Positions 36,030-47,910 of a DNA stretch of 64,000 nucleotides are shown here, piece after piece. Source of the DNA: Paramecium sonneborni (taxonomy: Eukaryota; Ciliophora; Oligohymenophorea; Peniculida; Parameciidae). The translations under genes and the position numbers were made by a program. Every line of letters begins with the position of its first letter. Positions within the stretch are counted from its first letter, which is position 1. Where the stretch lies: assembly GCA_905182985.1 (NCBI GenBank), contig CAJJDN010000024.1:250925-314924 (forward strand), given 5' to 3'. Under the pieces are notes generated by a model. That model saw only the letters and a list, made by a program, of their open reading frames with translations, had not been told where the DNA came from and searched no databases.

Positions 36030-36525
36030 TAAATTCTATTTTTATTTTATAATAAATATTAATCTTCATTTATTTGAATTCAAAATATCATAATCATTTT
36101 CAAGGATGTTTCTAACTATTTCAATAATTTGCGAGTTTCTTTTTTAATTGAAATAAGTTTGGATCAGTTAGGATTCCTTAATTACTTATTTTTTATAATA
36201 ATACTATTTTTTCAAATCCAAGTTTTTAATTATGTAATTTTTTTCTTTTTAACAACATATTTTTTAAAGAAAACTAATGAATAATAATACATTTTTATAG
36301 TTTTAAATTTAAGCAGATTTTGAAGAATAATCTTATTTAAATTGAAAGGTAAATAACTTTTGGAGAATAAACATTCATTTTTTAATTAATTCTTAATTCC
36401 TTTAATATATTTGATTTTTATATTATTTAAAAATATAATGTATTATATCGATATATACAAACTTGTTATATCTTCAATTCAATAAAAACTAATTTAAATT
36501 GTATTGATAGATTTCAATTTTAATA
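35348..36525 (+). repeat. Direct copy 1 flanking the N at 36526
   Basis: 1178 bp identical by eye to 36527-37704 (offset 1179). It contains most of the HFHF gene and its upstream region. An assembly artefact is the simplest explanation. Confidence 0.85.
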
Positions 36526-36526
36526 N
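36526..36526. other. Single N, assembly gap
   Basis: Undetermined base between two perfect 1178-bp copies. Confidence 0.9.
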
Positions 36527-37208
36527 AATTAAACAACGAAATACTATTACACCAAATACAATTAAACATATATATCTATTATTCTTTTATTTCTTACAAA
36601 CAAAAAGTAGGTATTATTATATAGTACTCAAATATCAATTTCCAATCAATTTCAATTATATCCTTCAATATTGAATATACTTTTAAATTTAACAATATTA
36701 CACTAAATAATGTAGTCAAATTTATGTAGAATAATAACAATAAAAAAAACTTGCGATTAAAATATCCTACACAATTTCCTATCATATGAAAATGAAAATG
36801 CATATTTAATACACATCTATTACACCTTTTTTAAAATGATAGTTATTTTACCATGGACAATGAATACAACGATCAGGCTTAAATCTATGGCAAAATAAGC
36901 AATATCTAGCTGTTTCATAATCAAACTATTAACCCAATTGAAATTGCCAATTATATGGAACCTGAATTTATCTAAAAAATAACTTTGCCAGGATCACTAA
37001 ATATGCATCTAATAAAAGACCATATAACCATTATATATGTTATTTTTAAAGGAACCCAAAAAATCTATATGATTTAGAGATACGCAGAAGAATAAGGATT
37101 TTTTAAAGTTAGGTAATCTGTCATAATATACACAAAAAAGATTATGTAAAATACAATAGCCTAAGAAAATTAATTTAAACATTTTCTCAATGGAGTTTCT
37201 GCAAGCAT
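36527..37208 (-). pseudogene. Truncated second copy of the HFHF gene
   Basis: Exact repeat of the 5' part of the HFHF gene (ATG 37206-37208). It is cut at the N, so the C-terminal exon sequence after about residue 200 is missing. It is probably not a separate gene but the other contig end of the same locus. Confidence 0.6.
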
Positions 37209-37704
37209 TAAATTCTATTTTTATTTTATAATAAATATTAATCTTCATTTATTTGAATTCAAAATATCATAATCATTTTCAAGGATGTTTCTAACTATTT
37301 CAATAATTTGCGAGTTTCTTTTTTAATTGAAATAAGTTTGGATCAGTTAGGATTCCTTAATTACTTATTTTTTATAATAATACTATTTTTTCAAATCCAA
37401 GTTTTTAATTATGTAATTTTTTTCTTTTTAACAACATATTTTTTAAAGAAAACTAATGAATAATAATACATTTTTATAGTTTTAAATTTAAGCAGATTTT
37501 GAAGAATAATCTTATTTAAATTGAAAGGTAAATAACTTTTGGAGAATAAACATTCATTTTTTAATTAATTCTTAATTCCTTTAATATATTTGATTTTTAT
37601 ATTATTTAAAAATATAATGTATTATATCGATATATACAAACTTGTTATATCTTCAATTCAATAAAAACTAATTTAAATTGTATTGATAGATTTCAATTTT
37701 AATA
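36527..37704 (+). repeat. Direct copy 2 flanking the N at 36526
   Basis: Second perfect copy of 35348-36525. Its right end continues into the unique sequence before the active DHHC gene. Confidence 0.85.
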
Positions 37705-37787
37705 ATTCTACTGGATTTTGGAATTACTATATACATATGAAAATAAAAATGTAGGAAATATAAATATTTTATATTAATTATTGTTTT

Positions 37788-38809
37788 TCACACTCTTTAT
37801 TAAGGTTAAGTCATTTCGCTTCTTTAATTTTAGTTAGTTTAAGTTCTATGTGTAACATTTTGTTCAGTCATTGTTAATTAATTTTAATTACGCTCCCATC
37901 TAACACCATCACCTTTTGGTCTACCACTTTCTCCAAACATAGGGAAAATCCATAGCCATGGGTTATTTCCCATTACTTATAACCAATTTTCTTTAATCCT
38001 ACATTATTTAGATAATTTTGATTACCCTATATCATATACATTCAAAGGAGTTTAAGTAGGATTTCCATTTCTTCTTACTTCTAAAGTGTCTATAGTTGTT
38101 TTATTGGTTGAAACTAAATCTAAATGAAATACAAAGAAATTGGATATAACTCCTCCGAATGTAATAATTATTATTTCTCTATTATGTTTAATTTGTTTAC
38201 AATAAAAGAGTAGGGATAACTAGATAATTTTCAATTAATAACTTCCAATTTATATATATAAGATCCATTATTATTGGATAAACTCTTAAACTTGTAATAG
38301 CAATGCCAAACAACACTGATAAATTTATATATAGAAGAAATAAAATAAAAAACTTTCGGTTTTGATATCCAACGCAATTTCCTATCCATGGACAATGATG
38401 ATCCATATTTAATACACATCTCTAACAACTTTTTAAATAGCAATATATTATATACGTTGAACAGTGATGACAACGTTCTGGTTTAAAAATATGACAAATT
38501 AAACAATATCGTCTTTTCTTTTATTCTTAATCATCTAACAAAACTCCCCAATAAATGGGAACCTGAAATTAATTTATCAAATACTTTGCCAGGATCACTA
38601 ATAATACATCTAATCATTGACCATATAACCATAATATAAAATATTTGTAATGGAACCCAAAGTATTTGTATGATTAATGTATTTGTATTTGAGTATGGGT
38701 ATATTAATGTTAAGCAAACTAACCAAATGTAGATACAGATTATAAAAAAGAATACTCCAAGTAAATAGTTGTTGTTTAATATTTTCTACATTTGAATCTC
38801 TCTATACAT
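37788..38809 (-). CDS. DHHC palmitoyltransferase (intact)
   Basis: Three introns (38563-38584, 38429-38455, 38179-38200) give 316 aa. It has four membrane segments, two before and two after the Cys-rich domain ([21 protein letters not shown]). The catalytic motif [15 protein letters not shown] (38374-38406) is complete, and the C-terminus has NVYDIG and NPWLWIFP. These enzymes attach palmitate to cysteines of membrane-associated proteins in the Golgi or plasma membrane. It lies in tandem, about 1.8 kb upstream after the artefact copy is removed, with its HFHF paralogue. It is divergent from the next gene by 76 bp. Confidence 0.95.
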
Positions 38810-38885
38810 TTAATTATATAAATATTTTTATATATAAAATATTTTTTAAAAAAAGTAAAATATACAAATTATAAAATCTAGTTTT

Positions 38886-39608
38886 ATGAGTTTTGAACCT
38901 TATTAAGAAAATAAAAAGACTGTTAAAGTGGCTCCAATTAAAATTGTTTAAAATTAGCATGAATAGAGTGGATCTTAGAATTAAACAACTAAATATCCAT
39001 AACTTAATTTATAATTCTAATTTTAAAAAAGTTTCACTCCAGCTGTTACAATACCTTTAAGTTTTTTATAATAGCTTATTTAATAAGCCTAATTAAACAA
39101 AATTTTAAATTAAATAGGATAAACTAAAATAACTAAGTAAGGACAGTCAGAAGGTGTAAATAATCTCATAACATAAATTTAATATTAAAAATAAGGAACT
39201 TAAAAATCATAAGAAAATAATGAAGATTTTTAAATAAAATTATATTTAATTAAGAGTCAAATGAAATTTATTATTGAAGATTCAACTTCAATTGAAACAG
39301 TAAGACTTTATTTTGCTGACAATTAAAATTTATTGCCTCATTTTTGGGCTTGGATTAATTCAATTGAAGTTAAAGCATTAGAAGAAATGCTTATATTATG
39401 TTATACTAATTCATCTAGTGCTTAAAAAATATAAGATATTTTTAAATCTCTATTTAAAATTTTATCAATTGAATTTTATTAGAAACATGCATATGCATTA
39501 ATTTTGAGATCAAATTTACAAGAAAAAATTAAATATCTATCTGTAATAGGCGATATTCTAAGTAAAATAGTTAAGCCTTAAGATTATTTCTATTTTAATA
39601 AGTCGTGA
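38886..39608 (+). CDS. Hypothetical protein
   Basis: Intronless, 240 aa. The first 115 residues are Gln-rich and probably disordered. The C-terminal half is a compact helical region (LLPHFWAWINSIEVKALEEM ... KHAYALILRSNLQEKIKYLS) without a family I recognise. Start-to-start distance to the divergent DHHC gene is 76 bp. Confidence 0.68.
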
Positions 39609-39652
39609 ATTTATGTAAAATATTAATCCGTATATGTATTATAATACAATCA

Positions 39653-40327
39653 TCAATTTTTTATAATCTTCTTTATTAATTCATATGCCATATTATTATC
39701 CATAATCAATCTCTCTCTATCTTTAGTAACAATATGATATTCTACTTAGGCTTTCTTGAACTACTGATATGCAAATACGCAAAACAACCAATTGAATGCC
39801 AAAAATAAAATTTATAAAGTTATAAAAGTTCCTACCTCTTCTTCAAAAACCTATAATTTTGTTAATTTCATACAGATTAAATTGTGTTGAAATATGAGAT
39901 TATTACTATAGTAGCAATGGTTCTGAAAGCCAAACTAACACCTAAACTGATAGGAAATAAATGTAAGATCTAAAGCTATACAAATAGATAATACTTTTTA
40001 TGATTTTTAATATATTCCATAATAACCAATAATTGATGCAACAATAGTACATAATTAAGCAATATTTTAAGGAATTAATATTGTTTCTAATTTTCTAGCT
40101 TATTCTCTGTTAGATAAATTTTAATCTGTCAAATAAGTTCTTATTCTAAAGATTTACGAATTGCTTTCAAGAGTGATAGCCGAAAATAAACTAAATACTG
40201 CCAATCCCAATAGACAAGAATTTAAAGTAAAGAATATTACTTTTCTTCTATCAAAAGAAAATCTATTTTTGATGATCTATTTCAATTCTGATAATTCTAA
40301 TTGTTTTGATAAAACTGGGGATTCCAT
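39653..40327 (-). CDS. Four-pass membrane protein, unknown
   Basis: Introns of 19 nt (39976-39994) and 23 nt (39851-39873) give 210 aa. Their total is a multiple of three, so the unspliced frame is also open. The spliced version makes a coherent third hydrophobic segment (FPISLGVSLAFRTIATIVII) and is preferred. Four membrane segments are predicted, with a polar C-terminal tail. The layout is tetraspan-like, but the CCG motif of true tetraspanins is not seen. It starts 33 bp after the stop of the TLDc gene on the same strand. Confidence 0.72.
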
Positions 40328-40360
40328 AAATTATAATTTAATTATATAATATATAAAATG

Positions 40361-42041
40361 TCATTTTGCTTATAATTTTTCCTCCTCCTCTTCATTAATT
40401 GGGAGTAAGGGATTACTAATTTAAAATTCTGTTGTATCTCTTCTCTAAAAGCGATAAATTTAAATGATACATAATTATTTCTTCCTTGTTATTAATTTAA
40501 AGTAATTATCAGATCTCTTAATTGATTTTAGTTAATTCTTTTTTCATCTTCACCAAAATTTTATTAATGAGATGTAGATTTAAAATAAGAAGTACCTTAA
40601 GCTACAGTACTTAATTAAAGATCCCATATTTCAATTAAGTCAATCTAAAATAGTATTAATATGTGTTTTATATACTTACATTTAGTAAATGAATATCATC
40701 AGGTAGTATAGAACCACTTTAATATGTTTTATCCTCATCTACGAGTCTACTTGCTTATAATTATTTTCCATCTATCCAAATTCTATGATGATCATAACCA
40801 CTGCCTCCAATTCCTAAACCAGGTTATTTTGGACCTTGTTTTAGAGTTGAATTTAGTGTTTAACTTTATTTTTTTGTAATTATAGGTACTAACAAAGCAA
40901 ATTTACTTTATTATTAACCAACAGTTGAAAATATCTTGAATTTTGGATGGATTGAAAATATAAAAGATCCTTTGTTTCCTGATATATCTGGTGAAACTCT
41001 CCATTAAGACGGTGAAAAATATCCAAATACATACTTATCTTATTTTTCTCCATCTCTATCTTTTTAAGAATGTCTAAATAAAATCATATTTGGTCCTTTT
41101 GTTTAAAGTAAATAATTCCCTATGATATTAAAATTGTATTATTATCCAGAGTCTACATCATAATTGTAAACTCTATTAATAGCTATAGATTTAGAAAACC
41201 ATGGTACGCTTAAATTAAGTAATGCTTAATCTATTTTATATACGATACCTATTATTTATTTATTCATAATTTCACTTGGTTTTAAAATAGGTAATTAATT
41301 TCTCAAAGTCTTATTAACAAATTTACCTGCAATATAATTTTTAACTATTTTAGAAATAAAAGGAGTTTCTGATTTAATTTTATCATTAAATGCTTTATAA
41401 TTTAACAATGAATGATCTAATTAAAATTACTATTAAATTAATTATACTTTCAAAAATGTTGTTTATAATTAAAATTGGTGCTTGATCATCATCATGACAT
41501 AAAATATCTCCTTTATCACTCTACATGTTAATAAGTTCCTAAAATTCATAACTTTATTTACTTTAAATAATTTTACAGCATTTGAATAACTAACACTTAT
41601 CTTGTAAACATTATTTAAATTAAATGAATCTCTTTACATTATCTCTGGACTCGATAAAGATATTAAAGTGAATAATGTATATATATCTAAATTCTTTAGT
41701 TAATTTTGTAATTTCATAGAAACTCTACTAAATAAGTCAACTAAATATATTTATTTTTCAGAATACCAACTGTTAGAAATGTATGACAATCTACATAATT
41801 TTAACCTCCATAATTTCTCATAAATATGTAAAGCTTTTAAGCTAATACTGGATTCTCTGTAAAATATTATTTAAACCCTTCAAAACTAAAATATTCGTCT
41901 GTTTTCCTATTATAAAAATTATAAATACCCTGGTTTTTGTTTTGTCATCTTATTAAATTTTTTTAGTGCAAAATCATAATCGCTTTAAGAGAATCCTACC
42001 TTCTCTCTTAACTCTTTTTCTCGTGATCCACAACCACCCAT
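40361..42041 (-). CDS. TLDc-domain protein with MGGCGS start
   Basis: Seven inferred introns (22-35 nt) give 495 aa. The N-terminus MGGCGS is a dual acylation signal (Gly2 myristoylation, Cys4 palmitoylation). The C-terminal half is a TLDc domain: FGYFSPSQW, KGSFIFSIHPKFKIF, GLGIGGSGYDHHRIWIDG and DEDKTYQSGSILPDD. TLDc proteins (OXR1, NCOA7, TBC1D24 types) protect against oxidative stress, and several bind the V-ATPase. The N-terminal helical half is unassigned. The spliced length is an exact multiple of three. An 18-nt GTA...TAG stretch within the domain could be an eighth intron. Confidence 0.82.
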
Positions 42042-42113
42042 TACAATTTTTTATATATATAATATTTATTTACTATTTAATCTTAATCAATTTAGTAATT
42101 GAGTAAATTATTC

Positions 42114-42969
42114 TCATTTTTTAAATTGATACACCGTACTCTATCCTAATGAAGAATATCCATCATCAGCCATCTCTTTAATTTCTTATTATAATTTAAT
42201 TCAATTACCACTCATGTTTAATATAATTCCATTTTAATGAGCTTACTCAGCAGTTTGCTTTATTTCCATTTTAATTGAAGCCAAAGCTGTAGATAAATCA
42301 TTTTTTCCAGATGTCATTGTAAAATCTGTACAACATTTTGGTTAATTATGTGGAGGATGATCATTATTAAAATTATCTTATAATTTACTACTTTTTTAAC
42401 TTTAAGTAATGTTCTATTTCTCTTTTGATCCTTATCCTCTTTTCTTGCTATATTGAGATATATACATTTTATGAAGAATTCCTATGTGAATTTACTTATT
42501 CATCAACCCAATTGAATTATTTAATATTTGTATCTGCCGTCGATAAATTTTAATTGCTACTATTTTTTTATGAGCGTTCTCCTGTTAAAGTACCTCTTGC
42601 TGATACTATTGCATGCTCTTATTTCATTATAATAAGTTTTTTATCAATTTAAATTGGAGGTTTCTATTATTGGGATGGACTTTTCTAAAATAATATACTA
42701 AATTGCTTTACAATTATTGGTAACTATTATGTTGTTTTTGATGAATTGTTACTTAATTGTCTTGGTTTTAAATGTTACTCAGGTTCTTTAATTAAAACTC
42801 TTTAATTTCCAGATAATCCAGGTTTTCTGGTTGGCAAAGGTGATTTCTTTTAAGAAATTGGTTATCCAGATCCAGGTCTTCTTCTTAATCCTTCTTATTC
42901 AACTTATTTAAATATGTTAATTTCTGAATGCATATGATTTTTTGAAGTTTCTCTCTTAGTTAAAGACAT
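42114..42969 (-). CDS. Hypothetical basic Ser/Gln-rich protein
   Basis: Two introns (42444-42465, 42176-42208) give 266 aa. The N-terminal part is Pro, Arg, Lys and Gln-rich (RRRPGSGQPISQKKSPLP) and looks disordered; the C-terminal part is helical with CCTDFTMTSG in between. No domain is recognised. It lies head-to-head with the PGPG-repeat gene at a 73-bp distance, so shared regulation with an axonemal protein is possible. Confidence 0.62.
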
Positions 42970-43042
42970 TCAAAATAATTATAAAAATAAACTTATTAAG
43001 TCATTCAATAAGATTATAATAAAATTTAATAATTTGTTTCTT

Positions 43043-44442
43043 ATGGTTTCTGCTTTTTCTATAGGAACTGCTAAAAGAGATAGTCCAAAAAAGAATTTTG
43101 TTCCTGCTCCAAATACTTATTCTATCAATAATTAACCAACTTCACCTTAGTGGACGTATAAGTTTTTTTATTTTTTAGAATAGGAGGAAAAGTAAAAAGA
43201 GAAGTAAGAATAAAATCATGTACTCCAGGACCAGGATAATATCCTTAAAAATCATTACTTTACGGTGTACCATGTTGTACAATTAAAGGAAGATTAAAAG
43301 AAAAAGTTATTTCATAATCTCCAGGACCAGGTAATTACAAAGAAGATTCCTTTTTAACAGTATAAAAACGAATTCCATCTTATAGTATGGGTGTAAAGAT
43401 TGATAAATAAATTAAAAATTTTGTTCCAGGTCCTGGAACTTATGATTTGAATTAGACTTATCTAACTACTAATTCAAGTAAATTTCCTATTGAAAAAAGA
43501 TTAAAAACTATGGATGATGGAACTTGTTCACCTGGACCAGGATGTAAATCTTAAATAATTATTATTTTAGAATACAATCTTACTAATCATAATAAATTTT
43601 CTCCACATAAATCATAACCTTCATGGGGATTTGGATCAAAGAATAATTTTAAAACTCATTAATCATTAGATATGGGTTCCCCTGGTCCAGGAATGTATGA
43701 ATTAAAAAGTACATTGACACAATAAAGTTTTACACTTAAACCAAAACTTAAAACTTAAGAATGTGATAAATCAATACCAGGACCAGGTTAATATTCACCT
43801 GATGTATCATTTATTAAATCTGCATAACCTGTTTTCAAAATGGGAAAAGAAGCTAGAGTTACATAATAAAAATAAACTTAGGATCCTGGACCTGGAAGAT
43901 ATTATTCAGAGTAAATCTAATTATTATCCTTATCTTAGAAATTATGATGTCAAAAGTAAAAAAACATAAATTTGTTACAGTTTAAGTAAAGCAAATAGGA
44001 CATCTATGGTTGAAAGTGAAACATAGTTTATACCTGGTCCAGGAACTTATAATATTCCTCCTTAAAAATTAGGTAATATTACACTCAAAGGAGCAAAGGC
44101 TTAAATGAGACCTTAAACTATACCAGGACCAGGTTTCATTATCTATTTATACTAGGAACTTATAATCCATAAGATAAGTTATGTTATTATTATGATGGCT
44201 CTGTCAAAATTGTTTAAGATATTAAATAAACTAAAGCTTAATCTTCTGATAAAATACCAGGACCCGGTACATACGAATTTAAAAAAATTTTAATGGGACC
44301 CAGTTGGGGATTTGGTAAACCATATAAAAGAAAGCCCATTTATAATATAAATAATAGTCCAGGACCAGGTACATATGATGTACCATCTAAATTTGCAGAT
44401 GTACCAAAATACTTAAATTGTAAACCTAAATTTTAAGTTTGA
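43043..44442 (+). CDS. Sperm-tail PG-rich repeat (STPGR) protein
   Basis: Four introns (43156-43178, 43544-43570, 43911-43938, 44133-44155) give 432 aa. Eleven PGPG-(T/Q/N/M/R)-Y repeats are spread along the protein (TPGPGQY, SPGPGNY, VPGPGTY and so on) at intervals of about 30-45 residues, with a degenerate first one (VPAPNTY). This is the STPGR/SHIPPO repeat of ODF3/CIMAP-type proteins, many of which sit on the inside of ciliary doublet microtubules or along the flagellum. A microtubule-inner-protein role in cilia is likely by family. Two introns fall inside PGPG units, at the Gly-Gln and Pro-Gly codons. Confidence 0.92.
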
Positions 44443-45307
44443 ATTTTTTTGTATTTTAAAACAAAATTTCTGTTTCACATATTGATTTAATCACTACTAT
44501 TTTATAATTTAACGTAACTATAAGAATTTCTTTTTTTTTGTTTTGGAAGGCATTTTTATTGTAAATAAATCAGTTACTAAGTCAAAGGCGAGATTTAAAC
44601 TTCAAAATAATTCTTCAACTTTTTCTATCTATAAATTTTAATCAACCTAAATTTATTAGAATACTGTAATTGCTTTAATTTCACGAGCAAATGCAAATAG
44701 CTTTAAAATATATAGGATCTTAAGTTCATTTAAATATTCCCTTAGTTAATCATTTAAAATGCAAATAGATTTTTTTATGTAAAAGACAAAACTTTAAATT
44801 AAGAAAAAAATTTAAATATTATGAATGTATTTAAAATAGTAAAAAAAGATTATATTGATAAGAACTATTATTATTAAATTCAAACTAAAAAGATGCTAAT
44901 GATTATTTAAATGATTTGCTAAATTTCAAATAAGAGAACAAGGAAATTTGAAATCATTATTTTCATTATAGATATAGCTTATAAAGAAAAATTAGGATAA
45001 TTAATGATATTGCGTATGAATAGAAAACAAATTTAGAAGGCAACTTCTTTATAAATTATGGATTGACTTCATAAATAATGCTAAAAAAGAGACTTTAAAA
45101 GATATTTCTAAATACCTTAGTGCTATTGGCTCATTTTATTTGATATATAGTTTTAAAAAGTTTATGTTAAATATTATTGTTACAATGAATATTTTAAAAT
45201 GATTGAAAATATTAAGAAGATGGAAAATAATCAAATCAATAATAAAACTATTAAAAATTTTAATAAGATATAATATTTTATATATAATATATAATAATGT
45301 AATTAAT
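44443..45307. other. Intergenic, no gene seen
   Basis: About 865 bp of AT-rich DNA. A plus-strand fragment around 44900-45120 reads open for 40-50 codons between TGAs (LEGNFFINYGLTSQ) and may be gene debris. Confidence 0.4.
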
Positions 45308-46116
45308 TCACACAATTATTTATTTGATTAAATTAGTTAGGCTAATTATTAGAATTGGTATAACTGCTTAATATTAAATAGATTTTGATGGTTATTAGTC
45401 GCTGTTTATATCATTTAAAATAATTGTTAATTGTGTTAAACAATAAATGAAACATACTAAAATAATGCATGGCCATATTACAGTAGATGTACAATCTGTA
45501 ATAAGTGTGATAATGTTGTAGGATATGGCAAACAACAATAATGAAGTGACCCAAAACCAATTAAAATGCTACTGTAATTATATTAATGCTGTAATTTCAG
45601 TGTAAATGATTGTAACATAATAGATTATTATGACTACTACCCATTTTTTGGATCCATAATTATCATCACATAATCCAGGTATGATAAAAACTAAGAACGA
45701 CAATAAAAATATTTTCCAAACAAACAAAGGTAAAACAATTAAAATAGGATTCTAGTTTATGATTCCATCAAGTTATAAACAAAGGAGGATTATAAAAATC
45801 GGCAATAATCCCAATGTAGAATTTTAGGCTATTGCTAAAAATACTTTGGCAATTCTTGGATATTGCTATTAATCTAGTAAAATAATTATTAAATACATAG
45901 CCATTTACTACTTAAGATCCAGACGATAGAATTGCAGAGGAAAAATATAACTCCAATAATTATCCATTTGATCTAATATTCAATTCGAAATGCTATTAAT
46001 TACAAAATTATATAAAATGACAATGCTATAAATATGCGTATACATTTAAACAACATCTCTTCCTAACCTTTTCCAATTTCTGATTCTGATCCTTACAATT
46101 CATCTCGATCTAACAT
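45308..46116 (-). CDS. Multipass membrane protein, unknown
   Basis: One 23-nt intron (45874-45896) gives 261 aa. After an acidic N-terminus (LDRDELQGSESEIGKG) there are about eight hydrophobic segments, including LGLLPIFIILLCLQL, FLLSFLVFIIPGL and VVVIIIYYVTIIYTEI. No transporter signature is recognised. The layout is like the TMEM185/FAM11-type membrane family, but that is a guess. Confidence 0.7.
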
Positions 46117-46428
46117 TATTCGTTTTTATGAATAATATATTATTATATATTATTTATTCATATTCTAAACATTCTTTCCTTTCACTTTCCATCATCTTCT
46201 GATTTGTATCAAATAAATTAAAAAGAAAAGATCTTATCTAAACTTCGCAATAACTAATCTTAAAAAATTAATTAATTACTTTAACTTAATAAAATGAAAA
46301 TTCTTGCAACAATTTTTAGAATTCCTTTTTATTTTTTTTTATATGAAATTTAAAATTCTATTTGAAAGTTTAAAAGTGAATTATATTCAAAATTATAATT
46401 ATTTCACAGTAAATAAATAAATTACACA

Positions 46429-47175
46429 TCATTTGAATTTATTAAGATTTATGTCTCTTTTACATACTGGGCAATGTTTTTCTCTTGAGAGCCATTCTGA
46501 AATGCATTCTTAATGGAAAACATGACTACATTCTAATTCAATTTCTACAGGATTTCCACTATCTTCTAAACAGATTGTACAACTAAAAATAAATTTAATC
46601 AATTAATTTACCAATCATTGATTTGTTTCTATATTTTGCATTAAGCTAAAAGTGCTTTAATTTAGTTTACAAGTAATCCTCTACTAACAAATCCCATCTT
46701 TTCTTGTAAATCTTATAATTGTTCATAACTCATTTCATCAAGGTCTACATTATTTTGCATTCTAGAATAGATTAAACATAAATAAATACTAAGCTAAACG
46801 ATTTTGAAATTCCATCTCTTCTTATTATTATAACATAAAAGCTAAATGAATTGATTTCTCTTCTTCTGTCATTTCTTCTTACAATTCATTTTATGATTTC
46901 TCAACTGAAACTTTTTCTTGAATCTCTTCTTCAATTTAATTATTTTATTAATTTTGTAATTGTTATTCTAATTCCTGAATTCTCTATTTTAATTCGTTGA
47001 CTGTATTTTTTAAATCATAATTTTCTTGGCGCAATTCATTAATCACATCAGATTTAGATTATGACTTCTAATGAACTTTTTATATTTATTGAATTGGAAT
47101 CTTGAAGAGTTTATCAACCATTTCTTTTTATTCAGAAGAAGACTTAAGTTGACTTACTTTAATTGGATTGTCCAT
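46429..47175 (-). CDS. RING-H2 finger protein with coiled coil
   Basis: Two introns (46762-46789, 46583-46611) give 229 aa. Residues about 35-130 form a strong Gln/Glu coiled coil (ELRQENYDLKNTVNELKQRI). The C-terminus is a complete RING-H2 finger: CTICLEDSGN ... LECSHVFHQECISEWLSREKHCPVCKRDI, with all eight zinc ligands. RING-H2 proteins act as E3 ubiquitin ligases, and the coiled coil probably mediates dimerisation or substrate binding. The target is unknown. Confidence 0.9.
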
Positions 47176-47210
47176 CTAATTTTTAACAATAAATTTATTA
47201 ATAAATTATT

Positions 47211-47826
47211 TCATTAAAAAAGAGTGTCTATATTTATAAATTTTTTAAATAAACAAAATTCATTTTGGAATAAAAATCTTAACCTCTCTCCATAATTTAG
47301 ATATAAGGTAAACTTACCATTTATTATTTTAATACAATCTGTTGTTGGATAGAAGATGTTACAAATAGTGGTTCCTTAAATAAATTAATTTCATATTACC
47401 TTCAGAATATGGATGATATGTAATAGTTTTAACAACCTATCTATCATATTTACTTGAGAATGCAGAAAATAAAGTACCTCTTGTGAAAGCATAAATTTCA
47501 GAATCAGAATATCTTTAAATTTATTCTTAATTTCCTGCATTAGTTGTTTTACGAGCATTATTAATGGCTTGAAAGAATTTATACATTTCTGATTATCTAA
47601 TAATAGAACTTGAATTATTACTAATCTAAGTTACCCCATAAAACTTCAGATCATCCCCTTTTTAATCACCACCACAATAATTCCCTAAATTACATGAAGT
47701 TGATTTGTCCTAACTTGTGGCAAATCTATCTGTGAGCAATTAATAAACTGATCTACTCTTTCATTCATCTTTGGTTTTTCAATTGATTACTACAATTAAA
47801 AGTATCAAAAATAATAACAATCTCAT
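47211..47826 (-). CDS. Internally deleted alpha-amylase
   Basis: Two introns (47758-47790 of 33 nt, 47375-47399 of 25 nt) give 185 aa. It has a signal peptide (MRLLLFLILLIV), then the alpha-amylase start RSVYQLLTDRFA and SCNLGNYCGGD. It then jumps to the region beyond the barrel: YKFFQAINNARK, IYAFTRGTLFSAFSS and ICNIFYPTTDC. Family members are about 450-500 aa; the (beta/alpha)8 core with its catalytic Asp, Glu and Asp is missing, yet the frame is kept. It cannot be an active amylase. Either a non-catalytic secreted product or a recent pseudogene is possible. Confidence 0.72.
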
Positions 47827-47910
47827 CTATTTAATATTTTTGTTGCCATAATAGTATAATGCATATTATAAATCAACATTACTTAATATTTTAATTTATT
47901 AAAAAATACA

